Shown one piece after another: positions 37,229-46,832 of a stretch of 64,000 nucleotides of DNA. Source of the stretch: Pseudoalteromonas viridis (GTDB lineage Bacteria > Pseudomonadota > Gammaproteobacteria > Enterobacterales > Alteromonadaceae); contig NZ_CP072425.1 of assembly GCF_017742995.1 (NCBI RefSeq), positions 2,542,001 to 2,606,000 of the forward strand. The letters are read 5' to 3'. Position 1 is the first letter of the stretch; each line of letters starts with the position of its first letter. A program made the translations under genes and the position numbers. The notes beneath the pieces are model-generated. The model saw only the letters and a program-made list of their open reading frames with translations, had not been told where the DNA came from and made no database searches.

Positions 37229-39515
37229 GTTGCCACCATTGAGGTTGGGGGGGCGGTGTTGCATATTCTTCGAGCAGGGCAAACCACAGGGTCTGCTCTG
37301 CGGACACGCTCAGCTCATTGAGCGCGTCAATATCCGAGCCGATCGTCAGCGTGACAGAGGGATAAGCCGTCAGCGCCGGATTTTTCGGGTGCAGTAAAAA
37401 GGCAGGCAACCCGTGCTCGGGGGCCAGTGCATAACGCTTACGGGCAATGCTGTACTCATCGGTGATACTGTGGCTGAAACGGCCGTCCAGCTTAGTCTGG
37501 ATGAGCAGCGGATCTGCCGAATGTGTGCCTCGGGTAAAGGGTTTTATCACAATCGCCATTGGTTTGTCCTTGCCCCGGTAGTCCTGCTTCAGAGTCTGGC
37601 CCGGTTGTAATTGGAATAAACGCACTTTCCAGTAGTCACGTGGCTTGCCCAGATTGATAAAGTGCCGCGAAGACGGGTCCGATAAATTGGGCAGGGGATC
37701 AAGCTGTGTGATGTCCTGCTCAGTGTAGCGGATCCCGTTATCACTAAGGGTTATGACTCTGGGAATGGGGGCAGTCAAACTTCCCAACTCCTGAATGCTG
37801 CGCTGAGCACTGTGCAATGTCGTCAGGCTAGTCAGCGGCGCATACTGAAACGGCGCTGGGGGCTCTGGTGGGGCAAAGTACTTGGGCGGACTGTAAACCA
37901 GCGCGGTATTGGATACCGGCAGGCGCACAAACAGCGCTTGAGACAAGTAGCCCGTTTGCTTTTCCTCAAGCGGTGGTGGCGCACTGAACAAGCGTACTTT
38001 GAGGATCTTTTGCTGTTCAATAAAATCAAATTCATTGTCGGCACTTTGGCTGAACCAGGCCCCGACCTCAGTAAAGCCGGTTTGTGGTGCATCGCACAAA
38101 GTGGCACACACATAATTCTGATGATGCATGGCGCTGTGTCGGCTTTGCAGTTTTACGGCGACCGCACTGGTGCTGCTGAGCGTGATTCTGTGTGCCTGCG
38201 GGCTTAGGCGCAAAAAGCGCTTTTCGCTATCGGTAATGGCTTCCCGCCGGGTTTCCGGGGTAATTAAGCGGTCGAACCCACCGCTTTGGCCCGACAGAGT
38301 CAGGGTCTCTGTGCGCAAGCGTTGCAGCTGGTTATCATAAATGTTGAGCTGCATGGTGCTGCCGGCCGGGCCGCGCATATCCAGCTGGATATCACTGCCA
38401 CCTTGTACTGTGTAGGCAACCTGACTGGCTTCATCGAGCTGATAATAGTAGCTGTGTAAGGGCGCAATGATCTGATCCTGCTGGTCACGCCAGGTGGTGA
38501 TCATCTCCGTTTGGGAGTGAATTGCTAAAAGTCCGGGTTGTAACTCTGGGAGCAAAAAGCGTGTCGGGTCGTCAGTCTCTGTCAGGTTAAGAGTTTGCGG
38601 CGCCTGACGCTGTGTGAGATCGTGCCATATCAGCTGTAAATCGCTAACATCGCCCTGTGTTTGTACGCTTAAACTACCGGTGTTGGTCAGGCGAATTGAG
38701 GCGGACAGACCCGCCCGGGTATAGTATCCATCCAAATCAAATTGCTCGGCAGAAAAGTCATAGGTGATCACATTGTAGGGCAGGGATTCATACAGAATAT
38801 CGGCGTCAAAATCGATCCCCGGGATCCCTTGCGGGGCGAGTTTTCGCCAGTCGTAAGAGACGGCGTTGGCAACTTGCTGAGGCTGCAAACCGCTGCTGCC
38901 AAGTGTGTGGTAGCTGGTCATCCGCTCCCGCCACTGCTCGGGCAACTTCAGCCAGGTGCGGGTGACATCATCCGCATTGGTAGGGGTTTTCCCATGAATA
39001 CGCACCACCACGCCGCGCAGGCTGGGTTCTTCGGGAATTAATCGCAGAGAAATTTTACTGGCCCGGGTCAGCTGTTGCCAGTCGACGTAAAACGACTGGC
39101 CAGATGTCACGGCCAGTGCCTGTCTGTCTTCAATCAGTTGTTTAACCTGTTGCTGACCTTCTTCCAGTGCAAGTTTAGAGGCATGATGATAGACATGCTT
39201 TTCCAGCTCGTTGTCCTGACTGTCCAGCAAGCGATATTCAATGGCATAATTGATAGGCCGATCAAACACGGTCTGGCTGGCAAAAATGGCATTCGACAAC
39301 ACCCGGATTGCAACGGTCCTGGAAGTGGGGAACGTATAAATGAGCGGGCGGTCCGGGCTGAGCCAGTGCACCACCGAGCGGGTTTCCTCTTCACTGCGCG
39401 CCGCAATGCGCTCAGCTGAATTCAGCCAGACGTATACATGCAGCGCCACACGGTATCCTGCCAGCAATAACACAATCAACAGCAGGGCTTGCAACAGACG
39501 TTTAATCCAGTACAT
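37218..39515 (-). CDS. Membrane-anchored large periplasmic protein of the polymer operon
   Basis: 765 residues. One N-terminal membrane helix (about 5-30) and then a long, beta-rich periplasmic part with no motif I recognise. Segments such as RLTNTGSLSVQTQGDVSDLQ, YTVQGGSDIQLDMRGPAGSTMQLNIYD and HRITLSSTSAVAVKL look like successive beta-sandwiches. A Pro-rich stretch (YFAPPEPPAPFQYAPL) lies near 575, and the end is PPPQPQWWQHEY. GGAGGG precedes the start. Overlaps the CapC-like gene before it by 14 bases and the hydrolase-like gene after it by 11. Likely a periplasmic bridge between the inner-membrane synthase and the outer-membrane barrel; this is inference from position and topology. Confidence 0.7.
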   Translation of the reverse strand: MYWIKRLLQALLLIVLLLAGYRVALHVYVWLNSAERIAARSEEETRSVVHWLSPDRPLIYTFPTSRTVAIRVLSNAIFASQTVFDRPINYAIEYRLLDSQDNELEKHVYHHASKLALEEGQQQVKQLIEDRQALAVTSGQSFYVDWQQLTRASKISLRLIPEEPSLRGVVVRIHGKTPTNADDVTRTWLKLPEQWRERMTSYHTLGSSGLQPQQVANAVSYDWRKLAPQGIPGIDFDADILYESLPYNVITYDFSAEQFDLDGYYTRAGLSASIRLTNTGSLSVQTQGDVSDLQLIWHDLTQRQAPQTLNLTETDDPTRFLLPELQPGLLAIHSQTEMITTWRDQQDQIIAPLHSYYYQLDEASQVAYTVQGGSDIQLDMRGPAGSTMQLNIYDNQLQRLRTETLTLSGQSGGFDRLITPETRREAITDSEKRFLRLSPQAHRITLSSTSAVAVKLQSRHSAMHHQNYVCATLCDAPQTGFTEVGAWFSQSADNEFDFIEQQKILKVRLFSAPPPLEEKQTGYLSQALFVRLPVSNTALVYSPPKYFAPPEPPAPFQYAPLTSLTTLHSAQRSIQELGSLTAPIPRVITLSDNGIRYTEQDITQLDPLPNLSDPSSRHFINLGKPRDYWKVRLFQLQPGQTLKQDYRGKDKPMAIVIKPFTRGTHSADPLLIQTKLDGRFSHSITDEYSIARKRYALAPEHGLPAFLLHPKNPALTAYPSVTLTIGSDIDALNELSVSAEQTLWFALLEEYATPPPQPQWWQHEY

Positions 39516-42500
39516 TTGGCCCTCCCTGCATCATGTTTTCAAGCGCCTCGAGGGTGATTAATCGGTTACGCTGAGCAAGGTACACGGCCGCGGTTTTGCC
39601 GGCCAGTTGCACGTGCAAGCCGAGTAATTGGTTGTCAGACAGGCGGATAGCCTGTAACTGGCAGCGCGGCAGCTCATCACAGAGTGCACTTAGCCAAGGC
39701 AGATGCTGGGTTTGTGCGTAGCGACTTATGGTCCTGTCGAGCTTTTGCATTTGCTCGTCTGATAGCTTAACCCAGTCATTCGGTCCGGTAGCCGCAAGGC
39801 GCAGTGGCATAAACCGGGGCAAGGTGGATACGGCGAGTAACCTTTCCTGCAGCGCTTGTTCGGAAACGGCATAGTGTTGCTTAAAGTCAGAGGCCAGCCA
39901 CAGGGTGGCCAGCTCACTGTCGGGGCTAAACAGGCGATAGCCCGATTGCGGGGATGAGCCAATTTCCAGCCCTCGGGTGGCAACCTGGCCCGACACTTTT
40001 TCGACACTAATGCCCAATCGCGCCATGGCCTTGCGCAGTGCATTAATGGTGGAGATATGACGAAAATCAGGCTGGGTAAATTGATAGGCAAGGGCGCTTG
40101 GGCGGATCTGTGATGGCGCACTGTGGCTGCGAACCTGCAAGCTCAATACCGGCATACCCGGGTTATGACGCACCGCACTTTGGTGCACCACATTATACAG
40201 CGTTCGTGTATTGGTAGGTGCCATCACGTTTGCCTCTTCACTGGCATAAGGGTGAGCACCGGCAATGAGCAATGCCCGTGCACCACTGGTCTGGAACAAA
40301 TCCGTTGCAAACTGCAAGGTATTACTTTCAAACAGGGGCCGGGGCACCTGAATGGTCAGCGGCTGGGTCGTATTGAGGTTGATAGCGTAAAACCCCTGTC
40401 CTTGCTGATAGTAGTGTATTTCGGGTAAAGGACTGATAACCACCAGGCGATGAGCATTGTTGATGACCAGTTGCAGTCGATAGCCCACCATATTGGCCAG
40501 TCGGTTAAGCTGTTCCAGACGATTAAGATCATCTTCATTGATAGCGCGCGAGCGCAAGGCATGAGAGAGCTTAAACAGGGGTTCGAGCACTTCGTATTCC
40601 CACAGCGCAGCTTCATTTTCTTCGAGCATACGAAAATGACCACTGCCCTTGGCGCTGATATGCTGAGAAAACTGAGTGACCAGTTCGTCCAGTGGCAGGT
40701 TAAGTTGCTCAACGGGATATTGCACCGCATTGGCGTTGCTTCTTGCTGTATGTGAAAGCAGCGTGGAGTAACTCAGATTGTCAAAAAAGGTTTCGAGCAT
40801 GGCGCCCTGATAACCTGGATAGGGCAGATTGTCTTCGCTGAGCAGACCAAACTGGCTGCGTTCAAACCCCAGTAACCGCGTGAGCTGGCGCTGTGACAGC
40901 GATTCGGGCAGCTGATTGTAGATCCAAAACTGGCTTTGCTCTGCAAAGCGTGTGAGCTTTAACTGTGGCCGGGTATATTGGTTAATGGCCCTCAGCTGAA
41001 GCACTTCGTCACTGTTCAGGGCGGCAACAAAGGCCTGATAATAGGCACTTTGAGGCCGTGTTTGCTGACTTGCCACTGAGGGCGTCACCCGGGTGCCGAG
41101 CGCCAGGGCTCTGCTGCCTAAAATGGCAAAAAGCTGCCCGGCCGCATCCCCTGCCAGACGTTCACTGGTCGGGTAGGGCACCGTGACTATGTGCTCTCGC
41201 ACGGGAGATTTAGCAAGGGCAAAAAAGCCTCTTGGGTGGGTTGTCTGGGTGTCTTTGATCACCAAAGTGGCCGGGTTATCAATCAGCGCAAAACCCAGCT
41301 CCGCCAGCACCAGCGCGGCGCGCTGCTGAGTGTCCGGGTCCTGACGATTTTCATTCAGTAACCTGATTGCGCTTCTGAAACGTTGTAACTGCTGGGCTTG
41401 CTGGTAGTGACTGAGATTCAGCAAGTCATATCTTGCTGTATAAAGATAGCTTTTGTACTCACTAACGTGGTGGCTAAGCGGTGCGCTTTGGACTTTTTCT
41501 ACCTCGATGGGCTGCACCGGGGGTTGGATCAGCGATGGCACAAACATGATGGCAAAGCCAATGCCAAATGCCAGTAAGCCGCCGACCATCGAGGTCTGGA
41601 AAGTGGCACGCAGCACCAGGCCCAGGGCATTTTTTTGATATATTTTGAGTGCCAGTAACGTTGATAGCATATAGCCAAAGGCAAAGGTATCCGTGGCTTT
41701 AAGGGTTGGGAAATAGTCAACCACGAAGTAATTGAGCACGAGTTTGTAAAAAAAGCCGATATTGAAAAACAATAACAACAGCCGCGCCCCTTCAAAATTA
41801 GCATGCTTGAGGCGGGTCAGATTGAGCAAGATGGCCCCGAGCGATAAGATCACTGTGGTTTCGATAAAGGTGGTGAGCAGTTTACTGGGCTGCATAAGTT
41901 GCAGGGCCAGCAAGGCCGGGAGCATGATGCCATTGAACTCCCAGCCGTAGCGGATATTAGCCCGGGAGGCCAAAAAGGCGGTGATCACCAGAATGATGTA
42001 GGCTTTGGGCGCAGCCAGTATAGAGGCGGCGACGGCTTCATACATGATGGCCAGGTTCGCAATACTGAAATTGGTAAACGGCATCAGGACAAAGCGCACT
42101 AAAATAAAGGTAATGGCCAGCTGTATGAGCGTTACCCGCATACCATAACGAAAACCCCCATTCCACATCACGTTGGCGGTCAGTGCAATGATCACCAGGC
42201 CCAGGCTATATAGCTGTCCGGCGTAATCAAAGGTAATGTCCCACAGCGCCAGTACCTGGCCAATCTGGGGCCAGAACAAGGTATCCATAAATACCCTGAC
42301 CAGAATACTGATCAAAATAATGGCAAAGAACCTGTCTCGGCCAAACATTTCAGCATACCCCAGCCGCTCCATCGCCACTTTGGCGCTGCATCGCATCAGT
42401 ACATAGACCACTATGGCTTCAAGGATAATGACCACGGCGGAGACCGGGCTGACAATCAGCAAAGGCACCAGGTAGCCGGGCACCACCAGACCGGTAAGCG

Positions 42501-42615
42501 GAAAGCCAAACCGCAAGTTCAGCATACATACCACGGCAATCCCCACCCAGACGGTGGTGATAACAGATTGGCCGAGTCCGCTGCCATCCGGGAAAAGTGG
42601 TAACACCCAGTCCAT
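39502..42615 (-). CDS. pgsC: Duplicated CapC/PgsC-like membrane protein fused to large periplasmic domain
   Basis: 1037 residues. The first 370 form about 11-12 membrane helices, with two regions that each resemble CapC/PgsC (normally about 150 residues): GFPLTGLVVPGYLVPLLIVSP near 37 and YGWEFNGIMLPALLALQLMQP near 222. This suggests an internal duplication. The remaining 660 residues are soluble and should be periplasmic. Residues about 755-910 (VPRPLFESNT, AGAHPYASEEANV, TLYNVVHQ, PGMPVLSLQVRSHS) can be aligned by eye with the separate hydrolase-like protein, but its His and Glu motifs are changed. PgsC partners PgsB in chain synthesis. Shares one base with the gene before it and overlaps the gene after it. 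Confidence 0.78.
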   Translation of the reverse strand: MDWVLPLFPDGSGLGQSVITTVWVGIAVVCMLNLRFGFPLTGLVVPGYLVPLLIVSPVSAVVIILEAIVVYVLMRCSAKVAMERLGYAEMFGRDRFFAIILISILVRVFMDTLFWPQIGQVLALWDITFDYAGQLYSLGLVIIALTANVMWNGGFRYGMRVTLIQLAITFILVRFVLMPFTNFSIANLAIMYEAVAASILAAPKAYIILVITAFLASRANIRYGWEFNGIMLPALLALQLMQPSKLLTTFIETTVILSLGAILLNLTRLKHANFEGARLLLLFFNIGFFYKLVLNYFVVDYFPTLKATDTFAFGYMLSTLLALKIYQKNALGLVLRATFQTSMVGGLLAFGIGFAIMFVPSLIQPPVQPIEVEKVQSAPLSHHVSEYKSYLYTARYDLLNLSHYQQAQQLQRFRSAIRLLNENRQDPDTQQRAALVLAELGFALIDNPATLVIKDTQTTHPRGFFALAKSPVREHIVTVPYPTSERLAGDAAGQLFAILGSRALALGTRVTPSVASQQTRPQSAYYQAFVAALNSDEVLQLRAINQYTRPQLKLTRFAEQSQFWIYNQLPESLSQRQLTRLLGFERSQFGLLSEDNLPYPGYQGAMLETFFDNLSYSTLLSHTARSNANAVQYPVEQLNLPLDELVTQFSQHISAKGSGHFRMLEENEAALWEYEVLEPLFKLSHALRSRAINEDDLNRLEQLNRLANMVGYRLQLVINNAHRLVVISPLPEIHYYQQGQGFYAINLNTTQPLTIQVPRPLFESNTLQFATDLFQTSGARALLIAGAHPYASEEANVMAPTNTRTLYNVVHQSAVRHNPGMPVLSLQVRSHSAPSQIRPSALAYQFTQPDFRHISTINALRKAMARLGISVEKVSGQVATRGLEIGSSPQSGYRLFSPDSELATLWLASDFKQHYAVSEQALQERLLAVSTLPRFMPLRLAATGPNDWVKLSDEQMQKLDRTISRYAQTQHLPWLSALCDELPRCQLQAIRLSDNQLLGLHVQLAGKTAAVYLAQRNRLITLEALENMMQGGPNVLD

Positions 42616-44585
42616 TACAGCGTGTGCTCCTCGTTGCTATCTTCATCGCTATCGGGGGAGACCGACGCCAGCTGGTTCAGCAGCGCATGGGGATCATCCA
42701 GTTGTTGTAGCAAGGTGGTGATGTCGATAAATTCAAATAAGATCCCGGCCACCGAAAAGGGCTCGCCTATGGTACTGCTGACCTGGCTGGCAGAGATGGA
42801 GCGAATATTCAGAATATAGGTGTCCTTGCCAAGCGTGGCAGGTAAAAACAGCTCACCCTGTTGCAGGGTCAGATAGCGCAGCTTACCTTTGAGCGTTTCC
42901 TTTGGCATGGCGATGATTTTGTCCAGCAGATCCAGTGCCGTCATTTCGAACAAGGCGAGATGATGCTTTTTGGCCAGTTGTTCGAGCGGCTGGTTGGTCT
43001 GTACCACCTGGCCAAATAAATTAAACAATACTGCGGCGGTACGGATCTGGTTAAAGACCTGCTCCAGCGTAGACAGTTTTTGCTCCATTTCACCGATGGC
43101 GGTTTTTACTTTCTGGCTCAGGGGCTTTTCAAGCGTCAGTGTCAGTGCCCGGGTTAAGGGGCTCAAGGTGGCACGTTGCTGGTTTTGCAGCATTCGGTAG
43201 TGGAATAAGAGCTCACCGATTTGACTGGCAAAGCGGTTAACGTTTTTGACAAACGCTTTCTCGTCGAAATGCGCGTTAGGGATCACCGTCATGGCCCAGA
43301 ACCCCCGAATGTCGCCTGCATACATCAAAGGTACGACAAATTGTCGCTCCTGATCCTGAAGGCCGGTGAAAAAGGGGCGGGCGGTTTGTACTGCGCCAAA
43401 CGCTTTAATGGCATCTGAATAGGGTGGGCGCTGATAATCCCGGCGCTGCTCTAAGATGTCTTCGATATTGCAGTTAATAGCGCGGATCTCTTCAAGCCGG
43501 TGATCGCCTTCAAGGCGTGCGAGAAAAATCGAGCGGTTTAGGGCAAGCTGCTGATTAACTAAGGTAATAATGGCATCCCAGGGGGTACTCTCGGTACTGA
43601 TTGAACGCGGCAGATAGCGACCCATCATGCGCTGGTGGACATTGGCAATGAGTTCCAGCAGCTCGTTTTCTTCAAGCCATTTGCGCGAGAAAAACACCCA
43701 CAACATGGTCATCACATTGATCACCAGCAGCTGGCCTATTGGCAGCAGGTAATGTGCAAACAGCAATACCAGGTAACTGCTCAGCAGGCTGACGGCGGAC
43801 AGGCCAACAGCAATAATGATACTCAAAGTTAGCGTATTTTTTTGATAGATGATCAACAGCAGCGCCAGCAAGCTCAGTTGTAGCGCGACGGATTGCCACT
43901 GTGCCAGGCGCGTTACCAGTTGTGATTTGGCCAGGCTATCGGCAACATAGGCATGCAGATAGACGGGGTTATTGGCAGCGTGTAACTTGGGGGCTCGCAG
44001 CGGTACGCTAAAGCCTAGCTGTTGCTGGGCGATGAGCACTACTTTGCCTGCCAGCTGGCTGATAAGTACATCTTCTTCCAGCAGCCGGGTGCTAGAAAAC
44101 TTGGGCAGGGCACTGGGTGCCAGAGCAAAGTTGATAAGCTTACCTGTGTTGTCTTGCTGTGGCCCGTAAATACGTTCCCAGACATTTTGGCATTGTGACT
44201 GCGGTTTGCCGAGTACCATATTGTAGCCCAGCCAGGGTTGTACGGCCGGCAGACAATAACGGGGGTCGGCAAAGGGGAAATACACATTTGCAAAAGACAT
44301 GCTTTGTTTGGAGGCAACGTCGGACAGCACCACGATGGCTTTGACATCCTGGGTGAGCAACTGACTGATAAGGCTTGACTGCTGCTGTTGCAGATTGGCA
44401 GACTCAATCACCACAATGTCACTGCTTTGCTGCTCAAATAGTTGATTAAACTGGCTATATACATAGGCATTCAGGCGCGCAAAAGAGCCGTGTATGGCAA
44501 TCACCAGCACCACCATAAATAGCAGTAAAATTGACCAGAATGGCTTTTGCCGTTTAATCATAAATACTTGTTGTTTGAGCGACAC
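42615..44585 (-). CDS. CHASE2-like membrane sensor with GAF/PAS-like domains and no output domain
   Basis: 656 residues from a GTG start preceded by GGGGGG. One N-terminal membrane helix (about 14-32), a periplasmic CHASE2-like region (about 35-225, with LAGKVVLIAQQQLGF and LHAYVADSLAKSQLV), then three close membrane helices (about 230-310), the classic CHASE2 topology. The cytoplasmic part has a GAF-like region (about 345-465), a coiled coil and a PAS-like region (about 505-630). No histidine kinase, cyclase or phosphatase motif is present. In the operon it could sense the periplasm or envelope and control the synthase by contact. Role inferred. Confidence 0.75.
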   Translation of the reverse strand: MSLKQQVFMIKRQKPFWSILLLFMVVLVIAIHGSFARLNAYVYSQFNQLFEQQSSDIVVIESANLQQQQSSLISQLLTQDVKAIVVLSDVASKQSMSFANVYFPFADPRYCLPAVQPWLGYNMVLGKPQSQCQNVWERIYGPQQDNTGKLINFALAPSALPKFSSTRLLEEDVLISQLAGKVVLIAQQQLGFSVPLRAPKLHAANNPVYLHAYVADSLAKSQLVTRLAQWQSVALQLSLLALLLIIYQKNTLTLSIIIAVGLSAVSLLSSYLVLLFAHYLLPIGQLLVINVMTMLWVFFSRKWLEENELLELIANVHQRMMGRYLPRSISTESTPWDAIITLVNQQLALNRSIFLARLEGDHRLEEIRAINCNIEDILEQRRDYQRPPYSDAIKAFGAVQTARPFFTGLQDQERQFVVPLMYAGDIRGFWAMTVIPNAHFDEKAFVKNVNRFASQIGELLFHYRMLQNQQRATLSPLTRALTLTLEKPLSQKVKTAIGEMEQKLSTLEQVFNQIRTAAVLFNLFGQVVQTNQPLEQLAKKHHLALFEMTALDLLDKIIAMPKETLKGKLRYLTLQQGELFLPATLGKDTYILNIRSISASQVSSTIGEPFSVAGILFEFIDITTLLQQLDDPHALLNQLASVSPDSDEDSNEEHTL

Positions 44586-44612
44586 ACGCCCCCCGAGTTA
44601 GTATGGATACGT

Positions 44613-46832
44613 CTAGTTGTAAGCAGAAAAATGCAGTGTCAGTGTCACCGAGTTGCTGGCCTGTACGGCGATAAAATCCATCCCATGCATACGTTCTGCC
44701 TGCCATAACCCATTGTTTAGACTAAGAGGTTTTTGCCAGGAGATCAATGCGAGCTGGTCCAACATGAGGGTTGCTTCACCTTTTTCCGGTGGTGCCTGCT
44801 TGAATGCCAGTTTAACGGCGCGTGCTGGCAGTTGTTCCGGTCCCAGGGTCTGACTGTCATCGGGCAGGCTGATATCGTGTCGGAAGGTTTTCCAGTCGTA
44901 GCTGCCAGGTTTAATCAGGCTGACTTCTTCACTAGAGAATTCCAGGTTATCTTCGGCAGTGACTATGGTCAGCTCTGCACTCACATCACCCGCGTTATCC
45001 CCTTTGGCATAGCCAAACAGGCTCAATTCGGAATAGGCCTGAAGTGTCGATTCGGCCGGTGTGATGGGCATAGTCCGAAGTGTTTGTTTAAAGGGCATGC
45101 GCAGCGGGCGATTATTAAACTGGGTACGTGACAGGCACATGCCTTGCAACCCGCGCATTGCACCAGTGAGGCAGGGGCTGATGTCGTCACTTTCATGTTC
45201 CCAGCGGGTTACTTCATTGGTCTCATTATCGTTGTCCCAGTCTTCAAAATCGCCAAACCACATTAAATCCCGACCAAGGGTCATCTCGGCCGTGTCTGTG
45301 CTACTGATCTTACTCACGAAGGCATGGCTGGGTGCGTATTCGCGCAGATCAATGATGTGCTCGCCTGAGGGCAAAGTCAGGGTAACGGTATCAATTTCCT
45401 GAGGGGCGGGGGCTTGGTTAAAATACACATCGCCAAATCCTGGTCCCGGCACAATCGCAACTTCGGGGCCTGAAAATTCGGCCAGCCGGCGGAGCAGGTA
45501 GTCACTTAAAAACCCACCAACCAGCTTGGGTTGGTAGTCTTCCAGATACACAGGATAGGCTCTGGCCGATTGTGTTTTCGGTGTTTGGGTCGGGTCGATG
45601 GTGACTGACACGGCTACGCCCAGCAAGGTTTCATGGCGATTCTGTTCAAACACAAAGTTACCTAGCCCAAGTAATGCGGGCACCTCGTTATAAAGTGCAA
45701 AGCCCTGAGCGACGTGCGGGTGGTGGGCTATCATCAGGTCGGGCTCCCGGCGGCTGACAAACTCAAAGCGGTTGTCTATATAACGCGTAGGGGCATAAGA
45801 ATACTCATCACCACCATGTAGCTGAACGATGGCATAATCGCTGTTATCTCTGGCTTGTTCAACAGCGGCTCTGAGTGCGGTACTGTCGGTCAGATCGGCA
45901 GCACCGCCTTTGTCAGCAGTGGCAATATAAGTGACAAGGTGGTCGTCGCCGGTAATCGACGTGGCTGACACTAGGCCCAGCGTGGTGTTGCCTACCTCAA
46001 CCAATCTGGGTGCATAAGCCTCTGCGGTGTTATTACCGGCACCACTGTGGCTGAAACCCGCTTGCTCGACATATTTTAGGGTGTCTTCCAGCCCTTTTTG
46101 CTGATAGTCAAATACGTGATTATTACCGAGCGCGACATAGTCGATGCCTATCTCTGTTAACCCTTGCAAAGTGTCTGGCAGTGAGAAAAAGGCAAATTCT
46201 TTGCTCGGATGTACAGTCGTGGGGGCTGCAAGGACTGGCGATTCCAGGTTGACCGAGGCAAAGTCGGCGCTCGCCATGATAGGCTTGACAAATTGTGTCA
46301 GCGCAATAGCACTACTGGCCGCGTTTGCGGGCCTGATCATCGCCTCTTCGACATCTGGCAACAGGTTGCCCATGGTGGTCAATGAAGGATCCATGTAACG
46401 CCGACCAAACATGGTATCTCCGCCAAACATCAGTTCACTGCTGGTGGCACTGAGGCGCTTTAACTGAACTGCCAGCGGGTTATCCTGATAATCACGGCTA
46501 TTGACTGTGACTACCGCGCGTTGATAGCCGGGCTTGCTCAGGGTCAGCGTAAGCATGCCAGTGTTGAGATCTGTCAGGGTCAGCTGGCCTTGTTCATCCG
46601 TGCGATACTCGCTGCCCAGCGCTTCTACGCTGACGTCTGACAGGGCTGCATCGCCCGACCCTTGTAATTGCAGGTTTAAGCCACGTTTTTGGTCTTGTTG
46701 TGTTTGTTCTTGTTGCTGTTGCTGCTCTTGCTCTTGTGCCTGCGTCGGGCCGTTCTCATAAGGGTCTTCCACGGAGCAAGCACTCAGAACATACATAACG
46801 GGAACAAATGGAAGTAACTTGTAAATATTCAA
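44613..46832 (-). CDS. capA: CapA/PgsA-like outer-membrane lipoprotein with extra domains
   Basis: 739 residues from a TTG start (AAGGGG five bases before; no in-frame ATG upstream of the signal). Lipobox LSAC with Cys19, then Ser at +2, which favours the outer membrane. A Gln/Glu-rich linker (about 30-52) is followed by a carboxypeptidase-regulatory-like beta-sandwich (about 55-125). The CapA metallophosphatase-like domain (about 130-470) has MFGGDTMFGRRY, VNLESPVLA, ALGNNHVFDYQQKG, LHGGDEYSY, AHHPHVAQGF and GNFVFE. The C-terminal 250 residues look like a carbohydrate-binding beta-sandwich. CapA/PgsA is needed for PGA assembly or transport. First gene of the operon. Confidence 0.87.
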   Translation of the reverse strand: MNIYKLLPFVPVMYVLSACSVEDPYENGPTQAQEQEQQQQQEQTQQDQKRGLNLQLQGSGDAALSDVSVEALGSEYRTDEQGQLTLTDLNTGMLTLTLSKPGYQRAVVTVNSRDYQDNPLAVQLKRLSATSSELMFGGDTMFGRRYMDPSLTTMGNLLPDVEEAMIRPANAASSAIALTQFVKPIMASADFASVNLESPVLAAPTTVHPSKEFAFFSLPDTLQGLTEIGIDYVALGNNHVFDYQQKGLEDTLKYVEQAGFSHSGAGNNTAEAYAPRLVEVGNTTLGLVSATSITGDDHLVTYIATADKGGAADLTDSTALRAAVEQARDNSDYAIVQLHGGDEYSYAPTRYIDNRFEFVSRREPDLMIAHHPHVAQGFALYNEVPALLGLGNFVFEQNRHETLLGVAVSVTIDPTQTPKTQSARAYPVYLEDYQPKLVGGFLSDYLLRRLAEFSGPEVAIVPGPGFGDVYFNQAPAPQEIDTVTLTLPSGEHIIDLREYAPSHAFVSKISSTDTAEMTLGRDLMWFGDFEDWDNDNETNEVTRWEHESDDISPCLTGAMRGLQGMCLSRTQFNNRPLRMPFKQTLRTMPITPAESTLQAYSELSLFGYAKGDNAGDVSAELTIVTAEDNLEFSSEEVSLIKPGSYDWKTFRHDISLPDDSQTLGPEQLPARAVKLAFKQAPPEKGEATLMLDQLALISWQKPLSLNNGLWQAERMHGMDFIAVQASNSVTLTLHFSAYN

